DNA of 38,446 bases from positions 1 through 38,446 of the forward strand of contig JAECRW010000001.1 in NCBI GenBank assembly GCA_016294985.1, read 5' to 3'. The stretch is from Candidatus Sifarchaeum marinoarchaea (GTDB lineage Archaea; Asgardarchaeota; Sifarchaeia; Borrarchaeales; Borrarchaeaceae). The notes under the pieces are model-generated. The model did no database searches and had not been told where the DNA came from. It saw only the letters and a program-made list of their open reading frames with translations. This document shows, in pieces, positions 8,526 through 17,274 of this stretch (within the stretch, counting starts at the first letter, position 1; each line of letters starts with the position of its first letter). The translations under genes were made by a program, and so were the position numbers.

Positions 8526-9218
8526 TTGATTGGCTTAGAAGGGGTTACAACTGATATAATCACTTTAAACATTGGAGGGTCTAAAATTAGAGTGTTAATA
8601 GTTGGAGGAGGAAGAGTTGGACAAGAAACCGCAAAGATACTTACTGCAGGAAAAAAACACAAAGTGACTCTTATAGAAAAGGACATGCAAAGATGTGAGA
8701 TTCTCTCTGAGGGCCTAGGACACGAAATCTTTTGTGGTGATGGCACGGTGCCTCATATTTTAGAAGAAGTAGGAATACAAAATACGCAAATTTTTTTGGC
8801 AGTCACTGATGATGATAGAATCAACGTTTTATGTGCAATGTTAGCGAAATCTTTTGACGTCCCCTCTATTTATGCAAGAATAAAGGACCCTAAATGGATT
8901 GAAGCATGTGAAAGACTTGGAATTGATGTTATTGATCCTGCACAAATAATGGCTTATAATATAGATGCAAGAATTAGAGGTGATACCTTTCTAGAATTTC
9001 TTGAGGAAATTACCCGGGATGCTGAATTCAAAATGATTCGAATATCTCCTGATACACAAAATGAGCAGAATGTCATTGATTTTGAAAAAGAACGCCATAT
9101 TCATGTTATTGGAATAATGAGAAAAGGCGCTTTTATTGTATCTACCACTGAGGAAACAATTAAACCAAATGACACGGTAGCCTGTTTAAATCGGCGAAAA
9201 GGCATCCATCTATTCTAA
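8526..9218 (+). CDS. TrkA-type NAD-binding (RCK) regulatory protein, full-length copy
   Basis: The protein has a TrkA_N Rossmann fold opening with RVLIVGGGRVGQ, the acidic end of strand 2 in VTLIEKD, and FCGDGT typical of RCK domains. A TrkA_C-like domain follows (from about residue 140) and ends with DTVACLNRRKG. Such proteins bind NAD(H) and gate ion transporters. The gene is 24 nt downstream of the CLC gene, so it probably controls that channel. The annotated start is TTG 8526, but no ribosome site precedes it. A strong GGAGGG at 8574-8579 points to a start inside, at ATT 8586 (spacing 6) or GTG 8592 (spacing 12), which would begin exactly at the Rossmann strand as in relatives. A partial second copy lies at 10923-11303. 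Confidence 0.88.
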   Translation: MIGLEGVTTDIITLNIGGSKIRVLIVGGGRVGQETAKILTAGKKHKVTLIEKDMQRCEILSEGLGHEIFCGDGTVPHILEEVGIQNTQIFLAVTDDDRINVLCAMLAKSFDVPSIYARIKDPKWIEACERLGIDVIDPAQIMAYNIDARIRGDTFLEFLEEITRDAEFKMIRISPDTQNEQNVIDFEKERHIHVIGIMRKGAFIVSTTEETIKPNDTVACLNRRKGIHLF

Positions 9219-9399
9219 TAGCCGCCATTGTTGAGGTTAGTTTTCTATTTCAGAAATTAATCTTGATGGAATAATTGCTTTCTTATAACTAAAGAGCGAA
9301 AAGGCCGCCTTCCAAATAGCTGGCTGAAGCACGTTTCCCATAAAATATTATGCTAACTTCTACAAACGAAAAATAATATAACTTAAATTTCTCTGGCAC

Positions 9400-9882
9400 T
9401 TAACCAAATGTTATCGCAATCCAATCGCCAACATAATGCGTTATAACTATAACTACCAACGCAATAACCAAGTGCTCCATGATCACTTTCCAAGATTTTT
9501 CTTTTTTCTTTTTGGCAATAACAAAACTAAAAATACCTAGCAAAGATAAGCCCCAAACTACACTTACAACGATTGCTGTTGAGAGTTGAAATAGCAAAAG
9601 GGGAACAATAAATGTCAGTGCGAAAACGAATTTGGACAAAACAGTAGAGAATGTTGATTCCCATATCTCGCTTTTAGTGTGCTTATTCTCCGATTCTTCG
9701 GAGATATGAATACCCAGTGCGTCTGAAAATGCATCAGCTATTGCTATTATCAATACGCCACCAATAACCGCAAGTTTTGAACTTGTACCAGAATGTAAAC
9801 CTACCATTAGCCCAAGTGTTGTAATTATTCCAGAGGTTAAACCAAAACTAAATCCTGTTTTTATCGAATGTCTCTTCATCAT
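9400..9882 (-). CDS. VIT1/CCC1-like membrane transporter (short form)
   Basis: The 160-residue protein has about five membrane segments. The opening GFSFGLTSGIITTLGLMVGL and the segment IADAFSDALGIHISEESE resemble TM1 and TM2 of the VIT1/CCC1 iron/manganese transporters, where Asp and Glu residues on TM1-TM2 face the metal path. The long cytosolic metal-binding helix of plant VIT1 is reduced to a short charged stretch (EESENKHTKSE). Family members move Fe2+ or Mn2+ against protons; this archaeal short type is uncharacterised, so the substrate is inference. The start ATG at 9882 (a second ATG follows) has GGAG about 12 nt upstream. The gene lies between the two TrkA copies, on the opposite strand. 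Confidence 0.7.
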   Translation of the reverse strand: MMKRHSIKTGFSFGLTSGIITTLGLMVGLHSGTSSKLAVIGGVLIIAIADAFSDALGIHISEESENKHTKSEIWESTFSTVLSKFVFALTFIVPLLLFQLSTAIVVSVVWGLSLLGIFSFVIAKKKKEKSWKVIMEHLVIALVVIVITHYVGDWIAITFG

Positions 9883-9991
9883 TGTTTTATATCTCCAGCT
9901 TAACTTTTTCTATCACCTACGTTCACATCAACCCCGTGTAGCGGGCAGGACTATATGACATTTTTTTGACCTCTTTTAGTTTTTTCCTTTA

Positions 9992-10627
9992 TTGACTAAA
10001 AATCAGATAGAAAAGATTAAAGGATTACACACACTCACTCATCTTCATACGTTATATCTTGAGGACAATCCAATAAAAGTGGAAGAGTTGTATTTAATAG
10101 GGAAAACTTCTCAGGAGATTGTGAGGTATTGTCTTAAACCCACCGCCCATGAAACCGCGACTCAAAAAAACGTGAACACGGATTATGTAACTGTTAAAGG
10201 CAATAAATTCTCTGTTGCATATGGGACTCTAGACCTTAGTGATAACGATATAACGGACATCAGTGAGATCAAGGGGTTAGATAATCTTCCGAACCTCCGA
10301 ATACTAATCCTTAATGATAATGAGATAACCGAGATCAAAGGACTAGAACATCTCATTCACCTGCAAGAACTACATCTAAATGATAATCTCATAAAAGAGA
10401 TTGGTGGGTTAGAGACACTCACTAATCTCCAATATCTAGATCTTAGGAATAATGAGATAAAAGAGATCAAAGGACTGGAGACGCTCACTAATCTCCAAAC
10501 CTTATATCTTGGTGGTAATCCCATACGGGACAGTGAGCGGCAATTAGTGATTAAATTCGCGCAGGAGATTGTGAAGCATTGTGAGGAAAATGTGGAACTG
10601 ACAAATGCGAGGTTGAAGGACTCGTGA
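9992..10627 (+). pseudogene. Leucine-rich-repeat protein, 5'-truncated fragment
   Basis: The 211-residue frame contains about five LRRs of the type LxxLxxLxLxxNxIxxIxGL; for example NLRILILNDNEITEIKGLEH and NLQYLDLRNNEIKEIKGLET. An interruption at about residues 30-70 (SQEIVRYCLKPTAHETATQ) is followed by further repeats and a cap that again contains AQEIVKHCEENV. The first residues (TKNQIEKIKGL) are the second half of a repeat. The TTG used as start aligns with a leucine inside a repeat, an in-frame stop lies only 13 nt upstream, and no ribosome site is visible. I therefore read this as the 3' part of a longer LRR gene. It may still be expressed. The next gene overlaps it by 4 nt (GTGA). Confidence 0.6.
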
Positions 10628-10878
10628 AAGAAGAAAAATATAACTTGGAAAGACTTGATGGGATAATAGCTATCTCATTAGCAATACTGGGTTTTGGCGT
10701 CGTACTTACCTGGTGCGAGTCACCGATTGGACAAATCGAAAATTTATTATTAATTGGAAACATTCTAATATTGACGAGTGCTGCCTTCTTACTCATATCT
10801 GTTTTTCTTTGTTTGTTAAATGAAAAAAGGAAGAATTCAAAGGGTTTATCTGACAAGAACAACAAATCCATTTCTTGA
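10624..10878 (+). CDS. Small two-helix membrane protein, unknown
   Basis: The 84-residue product starts at a GTG that overlaps the stop of the LRR frame (GTGA). A charged start (MKEEKYNLERLDG) is followed by two hydrophobic helices (about 14-30 and 40-65) and a Lys/Ser-rich tail (NEKRKNSKGLSDKNNKS). This is typical of a small membrane anchor or accessory protein, but no family is recognised. The 4-nt overlap suggests translational coupling to the LRR protein. Its own stop overlaps a TTG of the following frame. Confidence 0.5.
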   Translation: MKEEKYNLERLDGIIAISLAILGFGVVLTWCESPIGQIENLLLIGNILILTSAAFLLISVFLCLLNEKRKNSKGLSDKNNKSIS

Positions 10879-11303
10879 ACTCACCAGGAAAATTCAGAGA
10901 AATCACTGACGTCCCATATGTGATGTTAGAACAGTTGTATAATGTGCCTTCAATATATGCTAGAATAAAGGATCCAAGATGGATTGAGGCATGCGAAAGG
11001 CTTGGAATAGATGTTATAGATCCTGCACAAATACTGGCCTACAATATCGACGCAAGGATTAGAGGTAATACCTTTCTGGAATTTCTAGAAGAAATTACTG
11101 AAGATGCTGAATTTAAAATGATTCGAATGCCATCAGACGCGTCAAATGAACAAAATATTATAGATTTTGAAAAAAAACAACATCTTCATGTTATTGGAGT
11201 TATGCGAAATGGCGCTTTTATTGTGCCTACTCCAGAAACTACGCTCAAGCCAAGTGACACCGTAGCTTGTCTAAATAAGCGAAAAGGTTTTCATCTGTTC
11301 TAA
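10875..11303 (+). pseudogene. Truncated second copy of the TrkA-type protein
   Basis: From about 10920 onward this frame matches the 3' part of the TrkA gene at 8526-9218. Over the last 119 residues I count 22 differences by eye, about 80% identity, with close nucleotide similarity as well. The Rossmann nucleotide-binding front (RVLIVGGGRVG through the GDGT region) is absent, so this copy cannot bind NAD in the usual way. The first 16 codons from TTG 10875 (NSPGKFREITDVPYV) have no counterpart; ATG 10923 is where similarity begins. No ribosome site is visible. It is most likely a decayed partial duplicate, though a free TrkA_C-like domain could still have a role. Confidence 0.75.
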
Positions 11304-11311
11304 TTAACAAT

Positions 11312-11998
11312 TCATTGTTGAGCATCAGCTTCTTTTTCAGTACTTTCTTTATCTGTAGATGGATTGATAGAGCGAATGCACTTTTCCACCTGTTTCCAAT
11401 TTACTTCCGTATTATAACAACCTTCTTTTGTCAGAATCACCCCTTGGCTTACTACATCATACTTTTCAGTGACAAGATTGCCTAGGAATATTTCCTTGTC
11501 GCACGCGATCCCGATTACTGCTTTTGGTCTAAATTTTTCGAAGATTTCCACAATTATGGAACCTCCCCTAATTATGAAAACCTTAGCGTATCCTAATCCA
11601 TCAGCAAGTTTCTTTATTCTGCTGATTCCGCATCTTCCGCAGTCCACACAATGATGACCCCATTTATCCGACTTAGCTTCGCAATCAGGGTGTCTAAGAC
11701 ATTGAGGAAAGAGAATTATTCGATTACGGTAGGGAGTAGAGAGAAAAGTCTGTCGATAAGCATCATTTTTCATTTGATTAAAAAGAGTTAGTACTTCCGA
11801 TTCGTCTACGCCAAATCGAGTTGCCAATTTTTCGAACTGGATGGTTAATACCCTTGTTTGCTTTTGTTTGCTTATATTCCGCAATATGCTCATAAGCAAT
11901 GTATTTTTTCCCGGATTTCCTTTTGAATCCATGCTCATTCGTTTCCCAGCTCTCAATTTGTACAAATCCCTTTGTGGAAGTCTATGTACATACATCAT
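11312..11998 (-). CDS. DUF116 family protein (Cys-rich)
   Basis: The 228-residue protein has the DUF116 core. IILFPQCLRHPDC is followed by GHHCVDCGRCGISRIKKLA, then GYAKVFIIRGGSIIVEI and AVIGIACDKEIFLG. The cluster of six conserved cysteines in the middle (C-x5-C and C-x2-C-x2-C among them) suggests a metal or Fe-S site. The function of the family is not established; it is common in anaerobic archaea and bacteria. A basic N-terminal segment (about 1-85) precedes the core, and a short acidic tail follows. It is a single gene, convergent with the TrkA remnant (8 nt between the stops). Confidence 0.85.
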   Translation of the reverse strand: MMYVHRLPQRDLYKLRAGKRMSMDSKGNPGKNTLLMSILRNISKQKQTRVLTIQFEKLATRFGVDESEVLTLFNQMKNDAYRQTFLSTPYRNRIILFPQCLRHPDCEAKSDKWGHHCVDCGRCGISRIKKLADGLGYAKVFIIRGGSIIVEIFEKFRPKAVIGIACDKEIFLGNLVTEKYDVVSQGVILTKEGCYNTEVNWKQVEKCIRSINPSTDKESTEKEADAQQ

Positions 11999-12166
11999 AC
12001 TTAATTAATTGAAAAATCTTCCCTTAGACATAACAAAGTTTGCAAAAGAAACAATCACTTTAAATGCGCTGTAGGGATCTTATCGAAGTTTTCAATGCTT
12101 TTTCTGCTGTTTCTTTTGATATAATTGAGATCAAAGCATTGAATAGGCATGAGCACTCTTATATAT

Positions 12167-12364
12167 TTAAGTTTGATGATTTGTCAAGAACTCTGCAGAT
12201 AGATCATGTTTGCGAGAAACAGGGATAACCTCTTTAATCGCGAATTTACGTGCTTTTTGTTGTAAATCCAGTTGTTCTTTTGTCAAAGTAAAATCAAGCG
12301 GCAAAATCAACACCCATAAAACTCCAAATTTGTACTGTATAAAGATTTTCTTATAGGTTAACAT
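12167..12364 (-). pseudogene. N-terminal stub of an acyl-CoA dehydrogenase
   Basis: Residues 23-54 of this 65-residue frame (LDFTLTKEQLDLQQKARKF, then AIKEVIPVSRKHD) match the classic N-terminus of acyl-CoA dehydrogenases (DF.LTEEQ..L....R.FA..E..P.....D). The frame stops after FLTNHQT, and neither the downstream minus-strand sequence nor its other frames continue the family. More than 300 residues, including the FAD and acyl-CoA sites, are therefore missing. The likely original start is the TTG just before PLDF; the upstream 20 codons look spurious. This is the scar of a deletion or rearrangement. Confidence 0.7.
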
Positions 12365-12546
12365 TTCTTCTTTTTAATGATTATTTAACTTTAGGACTTC
12401 CTTAAACTTTAGTTTCTAAAGCGCTTATAATCGCATAAATCATCATGCGCGAAAAGGAAATAATAAAAGCATCTTGCTTTTAGTGTTTTTCAATTTTATT
12501 TGATACTCCCAATAGCACTCGAATTCATGTATTGATGTGAGATCTG

Positions 12547-13119
12547 ATGTCCACTAAAGAACCAGTTCCAAAATTCATCTTTGAGTGCCAAAAGACTGGG
12601 AGATGCTGCTATATAAGAGATCCGATTAAAATTTTCGATATCGACTTAGCTCGATGGTGGACTGACGGTACTTTTGGCACAGTTTTTCCTTACTTAAAGC
12701 TTAATATGACAGAGACTCTGGTTCCAACTGAAGTAAAAATAGAGAAGACAATTATTCAGGATAATGAGAAAAGGCCTGATGAAGAACATTTTAATTCAGT
12801 CTGTCCATTATTAAATCGTGAGACGAAGGAGTGCACAATTTATTCAACAAGGCCGATCACCTGTAAAGCATTTCCCCTTGGCTATAATGGAGAGAATTTT
12901 GTCATTAGGGATTTAGAATGCTCTGGCATCGATAAAGGTACTATAACCGCTGAACGTCTAAAACAGATAAGAACTGCGGCTAAGAGAGAATTTACTTCTT
13001 ATAACAGAACAATGACTTTACTACCTGCTATTCACAGTCTTCTAATGAAAGAATTAACTGAATTGGCTATGAAAGAAGCCGAGGCTCAAAAAGAAAAGGG
13101 AGAATCCGAATCTGAATAA
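12547..13119 (+). CDS. YkgJ/UPF0153-type Cys-cluster protein
   Basis: The 190-residue protein has the signature FECQKTGRCCYIRDP (C14, C20, C21), followed by a CPLLNRETKEC segment and IYSTRPITCKAFP. This is the pattern of the putative zinc- or iron-chelating YkgJ family (CxxxxxCC ... C ... C...RP..C..FP). A lone later cysteine (LECSG) may add a ligand. The family's function is not known. A Lys/Glu-rich helical tail ends the protein. The ATG at 12547 follows TGATGTGAGATCTG, a weak ribosome site, and GCTTATAATCGC near 12424 is a TATA candidate. It is convergent with the giant helical-repeat gene (12 nt between the stops). Confidence 0.85.
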   Translation: MSTKEPVPKFIFECQKTGRCCYIRDPIKIFDIDLARWWTDGTFGTVFPYLKLNMTETLVPTEVKIEKTIIQDNEKRPDEEHFNSVCPLLNRETKECTIYSTRPITCKAFPLGYNGENFVIRDLECSGIDKGTITAERLKQIRTAAKREFTSYNRTMTLLPAIHSLLMKELTELAMKEAEAQKEKGESESE

Positions 13120-13131
13120 CTGCTTTTTGCT

Positions 13132-16100
13132 TTAATCGATTTCAAGAAGTTGTTTAACGTCCAAACCTAATTCCATTGCTCGAAGCGTGATCTCTCTTTC
13201 GTCCAGATGAAGAATCAAATTTTGTAACGCGAAATTTGCGTTAAGTTTTTTAAGAATTGATATGCATCTCTTTATAACTTTCACTGCTCGATCAAAATCA
13301 TCAAAAGCAAGTGCGTCCGACAACGTTTCAAATACTCTGGACATGCCGATAAAGTCCTCAAAACTGCGGTAGTGTTCTGCTGCTTTGTAAGCATATTCCA
13401 GCATTAAATCGATGCTAAATTCTTGAACGCGCTTAGCAAAATTTTCATATAATCTCGCACTGATTCGTGCTCTGTTTTCCTCCTGTAGCGTTTGTAATAC
13501 TTCATCGAAAACTGTCCTAAATGCCTCAATAAATTCCGCGCTAGTGAACTCTTCAGAAAGCTTTAATAGAAGGTTTTCTAAAACTTTGGGATCTTTTTCT
13601 TCAGTTACTAATGTCTTAACAAACTGTTGTGCACGATGAACTCCATCTGTTTTCAATAATTTTCTTATAGTCTGCTTCGCATACTCTTCGGCTGCATCTG
13701 AATTCTTCATTGTGTAATATACCTTTATAATTTCAAGAGCGAACTGAACACTATCTTGGTATCTTCCAAGAGTTTCAAGTTTGTCGATGTATTTTTGTGC
13801 TATATCAATTGTTTTTGTGAAGTCGTGAGCCATCGTGATCTCAATAGCTATTGACATAATTTCGTTTGCAAGGGTTATATTAGGCGTTTCAGCATCTAAA
13901 AGTTCTTTAACAAAGCGTATGCAAAGTGCTGTTCCGCTTGCCCACTCGCCTGTCTTCCCTTTCAATTCAGCGAGAGTTTTAATTACTTCTGCTTGATCAG
14001 TCACATTGATCTGATCATTTGTTTCAAAAGACTCAACAAGTTCTTGTAAGAAATTGAGTGCATCTTCTTGTTTTTCTGAATTGAAAAAGTATTGAGCTGC
14101 CGCTGCAGCATGTTTAACGCCGCGAGTGTATTGATTTAATGAAAATAACTGTTCAGCAAACTCTTTGCTGATAATCGCTGCAATTGTCTCTCTATGCTCT
14201 GAGAGATTCATCTCAACTATGAACTCTACAAGCTTTTCAGCCCACGCAGTATCACCAGCCGCTACGATTTGGTCTTTATATTGCGTAAAAAGCACTGTAC
14301 CTTTCCCTATACCTTTAATTATTTCAAAATACTCCTTAAGTTGAGTGATATGCTTATATGCAGTTTCATAGTTTTTCTGTTGAATTAAAAATTCAATAAA
14401 TGGCTTTAAAATCTCTATGCCTGCATGATAGTCGTTTTCAATGTTTATTGCTCGGTTCAAAGCCTGTTCCGTCAATTGCGTTGCCAAACTTAAGTCTTTC
14501 TGCATTAATATGTCCCTATACTTCACTAAAATACCAAATGCGTTTTCCAGATCTGCCATTTCTTCATAAAGTGTGGATATTTGGATAATATATTCTACAT
14601 TGTAGATTTCATTTTCAATCAGAATGTCTGTTACATTCTCTAAGATTGGAATAAGTAGTCTAAGTAAACGCTTTTCTTGATAGTAGTCTGTGATATAGGA
14701 AATAACTTTATAGCCCTCTTCGAATTGTTTTTTATTGAGAAACGTCTCGTAAGTGTCCAAATAGACTTTAATCGCTGTATATGCATCTCCTGATTCATAA
14801 TAAGAATCAAAGGCTCTTTCCAAATATTCTAATGCAATACTATAGTTTTCAGAATCAAGCAATGCTTTTGCGAATGAAAAATTAAATTCAGCAACCCGTT
14901 TTGGTGCATTTGGCCCTCCTAGTTGTGAAATATATTCACTAACTTGATCAACGAACTCTGTTGCGAGTTTAAAATCCCCCTCTTCACATAACATAGGAAG
15001 CGCTTCGTCTTTGTAGATTAACAAAGCTTCATCTATGTCTTCGGCATATTCTATAAGTGTAAATAAACGATCAATAACTTCTTTGGAATCGCCAATTTCT
15101 TTCATTTTACTTGCTGAACTTAGTGTTGCTTCTGCTGTACGATTAAAATCATCTTCGTAAGCTTGTATAGCAAAATCAGTAAACGTCACTAAATATTCCC
15201 GGGCTTCGCTCTTTTGGTTTATCTTGATAAGATCATCAACAGTGTCAAATCCAAATTTAATGACTTTATCGAATTCTCCTCGATCAATATAGACTTTGAT
15301 GGCTGCATTGACAAACTCTAGCGCTTTTAGATACTTTTTTTCTTCTTCCTTCATTAGCTTTTTGGAAAGTGTTGATGCAAGTTCAAGTATTTTCTCATCT
15401 TTACCTTCCTCTTGAAAATACTTAAAACCCCTTTGTGAAAATGAAATTGCCTCTTCTTCCAAATTTACCTCTGAAAGTAATGTGAGAATTTTCTCAGTGG
15501 TTTCAAGAAGATCAAATCTATCTTCTTGAGATTCATAGAAATCGAGTGCGAAATTAAAGAATTTGACAATCTCTTCTTTTACTAAATCGCTAAGTTCTTG
15601 ATCTTCTTCTGGCAGCTGATCAAAATTTTTTAGCAGAAATTCGCCATATTCAACAGAATTTTCTGCATGCGTTCTCATTAGGTCAGCCTTTCGTAAGACC
15701 TCAACTGTTTTCTTCATGTATCGAACAATCACACGAAAATCTAGTCGTTCACGTTTCATTAATGCATCTACGAGCATACTACAAAGTTTTGAAGCATCAA
15801 GGAGTTGTTCTCGTTCAATGATTAAATTGATATTTTCATCGACAAATTCTATAAAGAGATCGACATCTAATTCTAATAACCGCTCTGCAATGTCTTTCCT
15901 TAGTTTATTAGCTTCGGCAAATTTCCCTCGCGTATCTAGAAGTGAAATCGCTTTTGAACCGAATTTTAGTACGCCCAATGGATTTTTAAACTCGCCAAAT
16001 TTGGTCAACAGGGCTGTTGAAAGTTCTGTAGCTTCTTCTATATCTCCATGCTCTTGAACAACCTCTAAGAAGTGTTCAACTGCTTGATTGATTACTAACT

Positions 16101-17274
16101 CTTCTTGAGGTCTTTGTCGGAGTTCTTGTATTACCTTTAGCACGTGATCAGCAGCGAACAAAGCAGCTGATAAGGAAATTTGTGGAATTCCCTGATTTAA
16201 CACCCTTGCTACTTCTTCTTCAATAAGCTCAGCGATTGGCATAGGTTTTGACATACTTTCTCCGGTACTTGTCGAAGAAAATGAGAGAAGCCATTTATCC
16301 GCGCCACGTCGATAGATATGGCCCGTTACGTCTTCCACATGAGAAATCCTAACATCCTTTAAAAAGGCCATTCTGTCCTCGTCTTTCACGCTATCTTTCA
16401 TCAACTCGATATAACGGTCGACATCTTCTGCAGTTCTTAATTTTTTTATCTCGTCTTCCAAAGAAGGTCTTTCTTCGGTAAGCACATCATCGCTACTTGA
16501 TACTGTAACTTCTTCTTTTGGCAAATAATCTACAATGTTATTTAAGACGTCTAAAAGTTTTTCTGCGGCATCATAAGCTCCTGAAAAGGAAAAGAATTCA
16601 AGCTGCTCGTTTAATGTATCAGCAACAGCATCTACAACTGTTGAAGAAATTTTAATTTCTGTTGGACTTGGTGGTTGGCCATGGATAGCAATAATTCGCC
16701 ATTCTTGAGCATCTTTTGCATGTATTTGAAGTGTAGTTTTCCCTCCCTCTACTGATATCTCCTTTACTAATATTTCAGGTTTATCTTCAGTTAATATCGG
16801 GGATGGTATTTCAAGGGCTTCCTTGGGCTGATCTTCTGATTCAGAGGTTTTTTCAATGTCGATAAGCGGCTCTTCTTTTTTCTTTATATCCTTTTCAACA
16901 TCGACCGGTGGTTTCTTTTCTTCTATAACTTTCTTGTCTTCGACAGGTAACTTAAGAATAGTAACTTCTTCTTTTTCCTTCCAAGTGTAATTTTGTGGAT
17001 TCTCTATAACGTCCAATATTTTGTTAACAGCAGCATTTAAACCCGATACTCCATATGATGCAAAGTATTCTGACATATTTTCTGAAATCAACTCAATTAA
17101 TTTGTCTGCAGACGGATTAAGGATATTTCCTTTAAATAAAACGGTAGCTCCGTCTTTAACAAACGTAAAGGACCATAGATACTTTCCTTTCCTTTCTAAA
17201 AAGCAAGACACACTTTCTGTATATGGTAATTCGATTACAGCGACTGTTTTTTCTATTGACATCAGACAACCCAT
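13132..17274 (-). CDS. 1380-residue helical-repeat (TPR-like) protein with a triplicated N-terminal domain
   Basis: The N-terminal third has three copies of an unassigned domain of about 80 residues (about 8-93, 170-250 and 308-388), linked by acidic Lys/Glu/Pro-rich spacers. From about residue 395 to the end the protein is almost all helix. Repeated pairs (for example FNFSFAKALLDSENYSIALE and KALEFVNAAIKVYIDRGEF) look like a long TPR-like alpha-solenoid. No signal peptide, membrane segment or catalytic motif is visible, so it is probably a cytosolic scaffold. The start is ATG 17274 or ATG 17262 (MSIEKT); the ribosome site is weak for both. It is divergent from the HdrA fusion gene across a 400-bp spacer. 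I recognise no named family; the solenoid type is inferred from the heptad and TPR-like spacing. Confidence 0.85.
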   Translation of the reverse strand: MGCLMSIEKTVAVIELPYTESVSCFLERKGKYLWSFTFVKDGATVLFKGNILNPSADKLIELISENMSEYFASYGVSGLNAAVNKILDVIENPQNYTWKEKEEVTILKLPVEDKKVIEEKKPPVDVEKDIKKKEEPLIDIEKTSESEDQPKEALEIPSPILTEDKPEILVKEISVEGGKTTLQIHAKDAQEWRIIAIHGQPPSPTEIKISSTVVDAVADTLNEQLEFFSFSGAYDAAEKLLDVLNNIVDYLPKEEVTVSSSDDVLTEERPSLEDEIKKLRTAEDVDRYIELMKDSVKDEDRMAFLKDVRISHVEDVTGHIYRRGADKWLLSFSSTSTGESMSKPMPIAELIEEEVARVLNQGIPQISLSAALFAADHVLKVIQELRQRPQEELVINQAVEHFLEVVQEHGDIEEATELSTALLTKFGEFKNPLGVLKFGSKAISLLDTRGKFAEANKLRKDIAERLLELDVDLFIEFVDENINLIIEREQLLDASKLCSMLVDALMKRERLDFRVIVRYMKKTVEVLRKADLMRTHAENSVEYGEFLLKNFDQLPEEDQELSDLVKEEIVKFFNFALDFYESQEDRFDLLETTEKILTLLSEVNLEEEAISFSQRGFKYFQEEGKDEKILELASTLSKKLMKEEEKKYLKALEFVNAAIKVYIDRGEFDKVIKFGFDTVDDLIKINQKSEAREYLVTFTDFAIQAYEDDFNRTAEATLSSASKMKEIGDSKEVIDRLFTLIEYAEDIDEALLIYKDEALPMLCEEGDFKLATEFVDQVSEYISQLGGPNAPKRVAEFNFSFAKALLDSENYSIALEYLERAFDSYYESGDAYTAIKVYLDTYETFLNKKQFEEGYKVISYITDYYQEKRLLRLLIPILENVTDILIENEIYNVEYIIQISTLYEEMADLENAFGILVKYRDILMQKDLSLATQLTEQALNRAINIENDYHAGIEILKPFIEFLIQQKNYETAYKHITQLKEYFEIIKGIGKGTVLFTQYKDQIVAAGDTAWAEKLVEFIVEMNLSEHRETIAAIISKEFAEQLFSLNQYTRGVKHAAAAAQYFFNSEKQEDALNFLQELVESFETNDQINVTDQAEVIKTLAELKGKTGEWASGTALCIRFVKELLDAETPNITLANEIMSIAIEITMAHDFTKTIDIAQKYIDKLETLGRYQDSVQFALEIIKVYYTMKNSDAAEEYAKQTIRKLLKTDGVHRAQQFVKTLVTEEKDPKVLENLLLKLSEEFTSAEFIEAFRTVFDEVLQTLQEENRARISARLYENFAKRVQEFSIDLMLEYAYKAAEHYRSFEDFIGMSRVFETLSDALAFDDFDRAVKVIKRCISILKKLNANFALQNLILHLDEREITLRAMELGLDVKQLLEID
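16111..17253 (-). repeat. Three tandem copies of an unassigned 80-residue domain inside the helical-repeat protein
   Basis: The copies share a layout. A strand pair contains a Trp (KYLWSFTF / QEWRIIAI / DKWLLSFS). A spacer and a helix follow (DKLIELISENM / STVVDAVADTL / AELIEEEVARVL). Each copy ends in a Ser-led, Ala-rich helix (VSGLNAAVNKILDVI / FSGAYDAAEKLLDVL / LSAALFAADHVLKVI) and then P.xEE. Sequence identity is low but the order and spacing agree, so these look like old internal duplications. Confidence 0.65.

Noticed and set aside
9992..10627. CRISPR or tandem DNA repeat in the LRR gene
   Set aside because: The repeated DNA (AATGATAA, GAGATCAAAGGACT) follows the 66-nt periodicity of the leucine-rich repeats and is explained by the protein.
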